A stretch of 7,624 nt of DNA, taken from positions 1 to 7,624 of the forward strand of contig JAKQYG010000190.1 in NCBI GenBank assembly GCA_023356515.1, given 5' to 3'. This document shows, piece by piece, positions 5,254-7,624 of this stretch. The notes under the pieces are model-generated. The model did not search any database. It had not been told where the DNA came from and saw nothing but the letters and a program-made list of their open reading frames with translations. The DNA is from Trichodesmium sp. MAG_R04 (GTDB taxonomy: Bacteria > Cyanobacteriota > Cyanobacteriia > Cyanobacteriales > Microcoleaceae). The translations under genes and the position numbers were made by a program. Within the stretch, counting starts at the first letter, position 1. Every line of letters begins with the position of its first letter.

Positions 5254-7624
5254 ATGTATCAGGTTAGCATTGCTCAATCAGTATCTACTAAAAAATCTAT
5301 CCAGTTAGTTTATCCATCTAATCAACTACTAGAGTCTCCACAACAAATAGTGTTTATAGACTTTAATGTAGATGATTACGAGAGTTTAGCTAATGGAGTT
5401 TTATCAGGAACGAAAGTAGTTATTCTTGATCCTGCTTCAGATGGTGTACGGCAAATTACTAGAGTTATTAACAAATATCCTCAGATATCATCTATACATA
5501 TAGTTTCTCATGGTGCGCCAGGATATTTATGTTTGGGTAACAGTGAATTAAGTATAAATAGTATTAAGAATGACCAGACTCAGACTCTGGAGTTAAAAAC
5601 TTGGTCAGTAAGTAACATATTACTCTATGGATGTAATGTAGCTGCGGGAGATTCAGGTGCGGAATTTATAGAAAAACTACATCAGCTTACTGGTGCGAAT
5701 ATTGCGGCTTCTGCAAGGCCAACTGGTAATGTGGCTTTGGGTGGTGACTGGGAGTTGGAAGTTGTTAGAGGTGAGTTAGAGGTAGATATACCCTTTACAC
5801 ATGAGACACAACAACAATGGGATTATGTCCTTGAAAATGATCCATTTGAAGAAAGACCAGCGGTATTTCACATAAATGACGGTGTACTTAAAGAATTTAA
5901 CCCATTAACAGGGGTATGGTCGCAGAGATTTGACACTCAAAAAAAGATTAACGCAGCAGGTCTGAGCCGTGATACTAATGGTAATAATTACATCTATGGT
6001 ATTGAAGATTCGGGAACAGGTTCAGATCATCGACTTGTGAGAATAAGCTCAGACGGTATTGTTAAATACATCAAATCTGATGGTAGTTTAAGTGACAGTA
6101 GTGTTGATGCTTTTACAATTAATGGTACAATTGACGACAACACCGTAACATTCGACTCCAGACCTGCTGCTGGGGATATGGACGACGTTGGTAATTTATG
6201 GGTAATCTTAAAAGAAGTCGAAACCGGTCCAATACAGAGTGGGAATGCTACAAATCGATCTTCTTTACTCAGAATCAATATTACTAACCCAAGTCACTCC
6301 TCGACAGGTAAAATAGATGTTAATTGGGGTTGGGCCACCTTTAATGAGGTACCGGAAGATATAGTCTATCATCCAAGTAGTAAACACCTTTATGGTGTCG
6401 GCCACATGGGTAGAATTCTACGAATTGATACCACAAGTGCTGTTCTTTTTAATAATTCGAATACCAATGCGGATAAAATTGACTCAAGGCTCGCTTCGAA
6501 CACACCTTTGAGGAGTAATACTGGGGGTACTGCTACCAACAACATTGGTACTTCAGATCTTACTGGGATGGTTACAAGTCCGTCGTTCGACCAACTGGGT
6601 TTTGAAGTGGCTTGGAGTGGCTCTGAAGAAGGATTATATATTAGTACGAGAGATACAGCCTACAATATCACTAGCTTCAATGAAACTGGTATATTAAATA
6701 ATTCTCAAAGAGCTGAAGAACTTTTTAACAATAGCGCCGAAGGACAAACTGAGGAGAAAACTGACGGTATATCCACCTCTCACCTAAAATCGGTTTTCCA
6801 GATCCCACTAATAGACTTGGATGGTATTGATACTGACCCTCAAAATCACGCAGTCACATTCACAGAAAATACTGGTCTAGTTAAAATAGTAGACACTGAC
6901 AGCATTAATGGTCTAATTATCAAAGATTATCTAAATAATAATGGTACTTCTCCTGCTGTAGGTAATGTTAATAACACTGGGGTTATTGCGAAAGAAAACA
7001 GATTAAAGACAGCAATTATAACGCTGACGAATCCTAAAAATGGTGATCAACTGTTAGTTAATGGTGCTCTTCTGACAAATCCTACTACAATTGAAACGGA
7101 CATAACTGCTACACTTGCAGAAACACCAACCGATATAACCATCACTCTTACAACTACAACGCCAGTTAGTGCAAATCTGTTTGTAGCCGCGATCAAAAAT
7201 ATTGACTTTAATAACACCAGCGAGAGTCCGGATACTACACCAAGAGAGATAACGTTTGAACTCATAGATGAAGATAACAACTCATCAAAGGAAATTTTCG
7301 TAACTAATAGCAATGACGTTCATACTACTATAGTTACAGTTGATGCAGTAAACGATGCTCCGGTATTAGATAACACGAAAAATGCTGCGGGTGCAACCGC
7401 CCCTATACAACTAACAGTAGATGAAGATACTACCGCTACAGGAACGGTAGGCAACCTAGTCAGTGAGATGATCGCGCTCAATCAAAACGTCACCGACGTC
7501 GACGCTAGTCCCTTGACAGGTATTGCTATTACAGATATAGACGAAACCAATGGTACTTGGCATTATAGTACAGACGGAGGCACAAGCTGGACAGCAGTAG
7601 GAACAGTATCCGAAACCAGCGCCT
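5254..7624 (+). CDS. DUF4347 giant surface/secreted protein with propeller-like and cadherin-like domains, 3' truncated
   Basis: This is probably a very large exported or surface-attached adhesin-like protein. It stays open for 790 codons to the window edge. Residues about 31-172 are a DUF4347 domain: VVILDPASDGVRQI at 55-68, IHIVSHGAPG at 81-90, ILLYGCNVAAGDSG at 122-135, then LTGANIAAS and GGDWELE at 163-169. H86 and C127 sit where CHAT/caspase-like folds place their His/Cys dyad. Residues about 200-515 resemble a beta-propeller (DUF6923-like), with AAGLSRDTNGNNYIYGI and AGDMDDVGNLWV. Residues about 518-703 look like a cadherin-like domain (LIDLDGID, FTENTG, LTNPKNGDQL, ending VNDAPV). A further repeat begins near 717 (LTVDEDTTATGTVGNL), with NGTWHYSTDGGTSWTAVG at 766-783. 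There is no N-terminal signal peptide, so type I secretion through a C-terminal signal is likely, but that end lies outside. Domain order is typical for cyanobacterial DUF4347 proteins. Confidence 0.88.
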   Translation, partial: MYQVSIAQSVSTKKSIQLVYPSNQLLESPQQIVFIDFNVDDYESLANGVLSGTKVVILDPASDGVRQITRVINKYPQISSIHIVSHGAPGYLCLGNSELSINSIKNDQTQTLELKTWSVSNILLYGCNVAAGDSGAEFIEKLHQLTGANIAASARPTGNVALGGDWELEVVRGELEVDIPFTHETQQQWDYVLENDPFEERPAVFHINDGVLKEFNPLTGVWSQRFDTQKKINAAGLSRDTNGNNYIYGIEDSGTGSDHRLVRISSDGIVKYIKSDGSLSDSSVDAFTINGTIDDNTVTFDSRPAAGDMDDVGNLWVILKEVETGPIQSGNATNRSSLLRINITNPSHSSTGKIDVNWGWATFNEVPEDIVYHPSSKHLYGVGHMGRILRIDTTSAVLFNNSNTNADKIDSRLASNTPLRSNTGGTATNNIGTSDLTGMVTSPSFDQLGFEVAWSGSEEGLYISTRDTAYNITSFNETGILNNSQRAEELFNNSAEGQTEEKTDGISTSHLKSVFQIPLIDLDGIDTDPQNHAVTFTENTGLVKIVDTDSINGLIIKDYLNNNGTSPAVGNVNNTGVIAKENRLKTAIITLTNPKNGDQLLVNGALLTNPTTIETDITATLAETPTDITITLTTTTPVSANLFVAAIKNIDFNNTSESPDTTPREITFELIDEDNNSSKEIFVTNSNDVHTTIVTVDAVNDAPVLDNTKNAAGATAPIQLTVDEDTTATGTVGNLVSEMIALNQNVTDVDASPLTGIAITDIDETNGTWHYSTDGGTSWTAVGTVSETSA

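Noticed and set aside
6027..7313. Two minus-strand open frames inside the DUF4347 gene
   Set aside because: They are shadows of the low-complexity, Thr/Asn-rich coding strand.
1..7624. A multi-gene defence or biosynthetic system
   Set aside because: Apart from the TnpB fragment, the genes are housekeeping or surface functions with no shared motif or tight clustering that would suggest a system.

Overview
The window looks like a piece of a low-GC cyanobacterial chromosome. The main pointers are two perfect HIP1 octamers (GCGATCGC) inside the symporter gene, a GTCAGTA-type heptanucleotide tandem array of the kind long known from cyanobacteria, long AT-rich intergenic spacers, and a DUF4347 giant surface-protein gene, an architecture common in filamentous and colony-forming cyanobacteria. 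A large-genome marine filamentous lineage (Trichodesmium/Okeania-like) would fit the low GC and the large spacers, but that is inference.

Layout, left to right, with every gene on the + strand. Positions 3-146 are the 3' end of an IS200/IS605- or IS607-type tnpB (second half of the zinc ribbon plus the RuvC-III motif). It is followed by a 7-bp hairpin that is probably the element's right end. Directly downstream is fdhD (278-1111), the sulfurtransferase that activates the molybdenum cofactor of formate dehydrogenase. A 407-bp spacer carries eight tandem heptamers and two perfect 14-bp palindromes. Next come a cytoplasmic-looking staphylococcal-nuclease-type enzyme with a C-terminal OB-fold-like extension (1519-2445) and, 44 bp later, a sodium:solute symporter of the SSS family (2490-4262). 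Then comes a 991-bp region without an intact gene. It holds a possible transposase relic and a tight series of five hairpins (4646-4830) that looks like a structured RNA or a decayed mobile element. The window ends inside a very large surface or secreted protein gene (5254 to beyond 7624) with an N-terminal DUF4347 domain, a beta-propeller-like segment and cadherin-like repeats.

The genes do not form one pathway. The nuclease and symporter may be co-transcribed because of their spacing, but no functional link is visible. FdhD serves a molybdoenzyme that must be encoded elsewhere. The DUF4347 gene is the only one with a canonical Shine-Dalgarno sequence and appears to be an independent unit with a long leader region. 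I do not see a recognisable defence system. The most unusual items are the hairpin cluster at 4646-4830, the DUF4347 His/Cys pair resembling a caspase-like dyad at the start of an adhesin, and the TnpB right-end region abutting fdhD.
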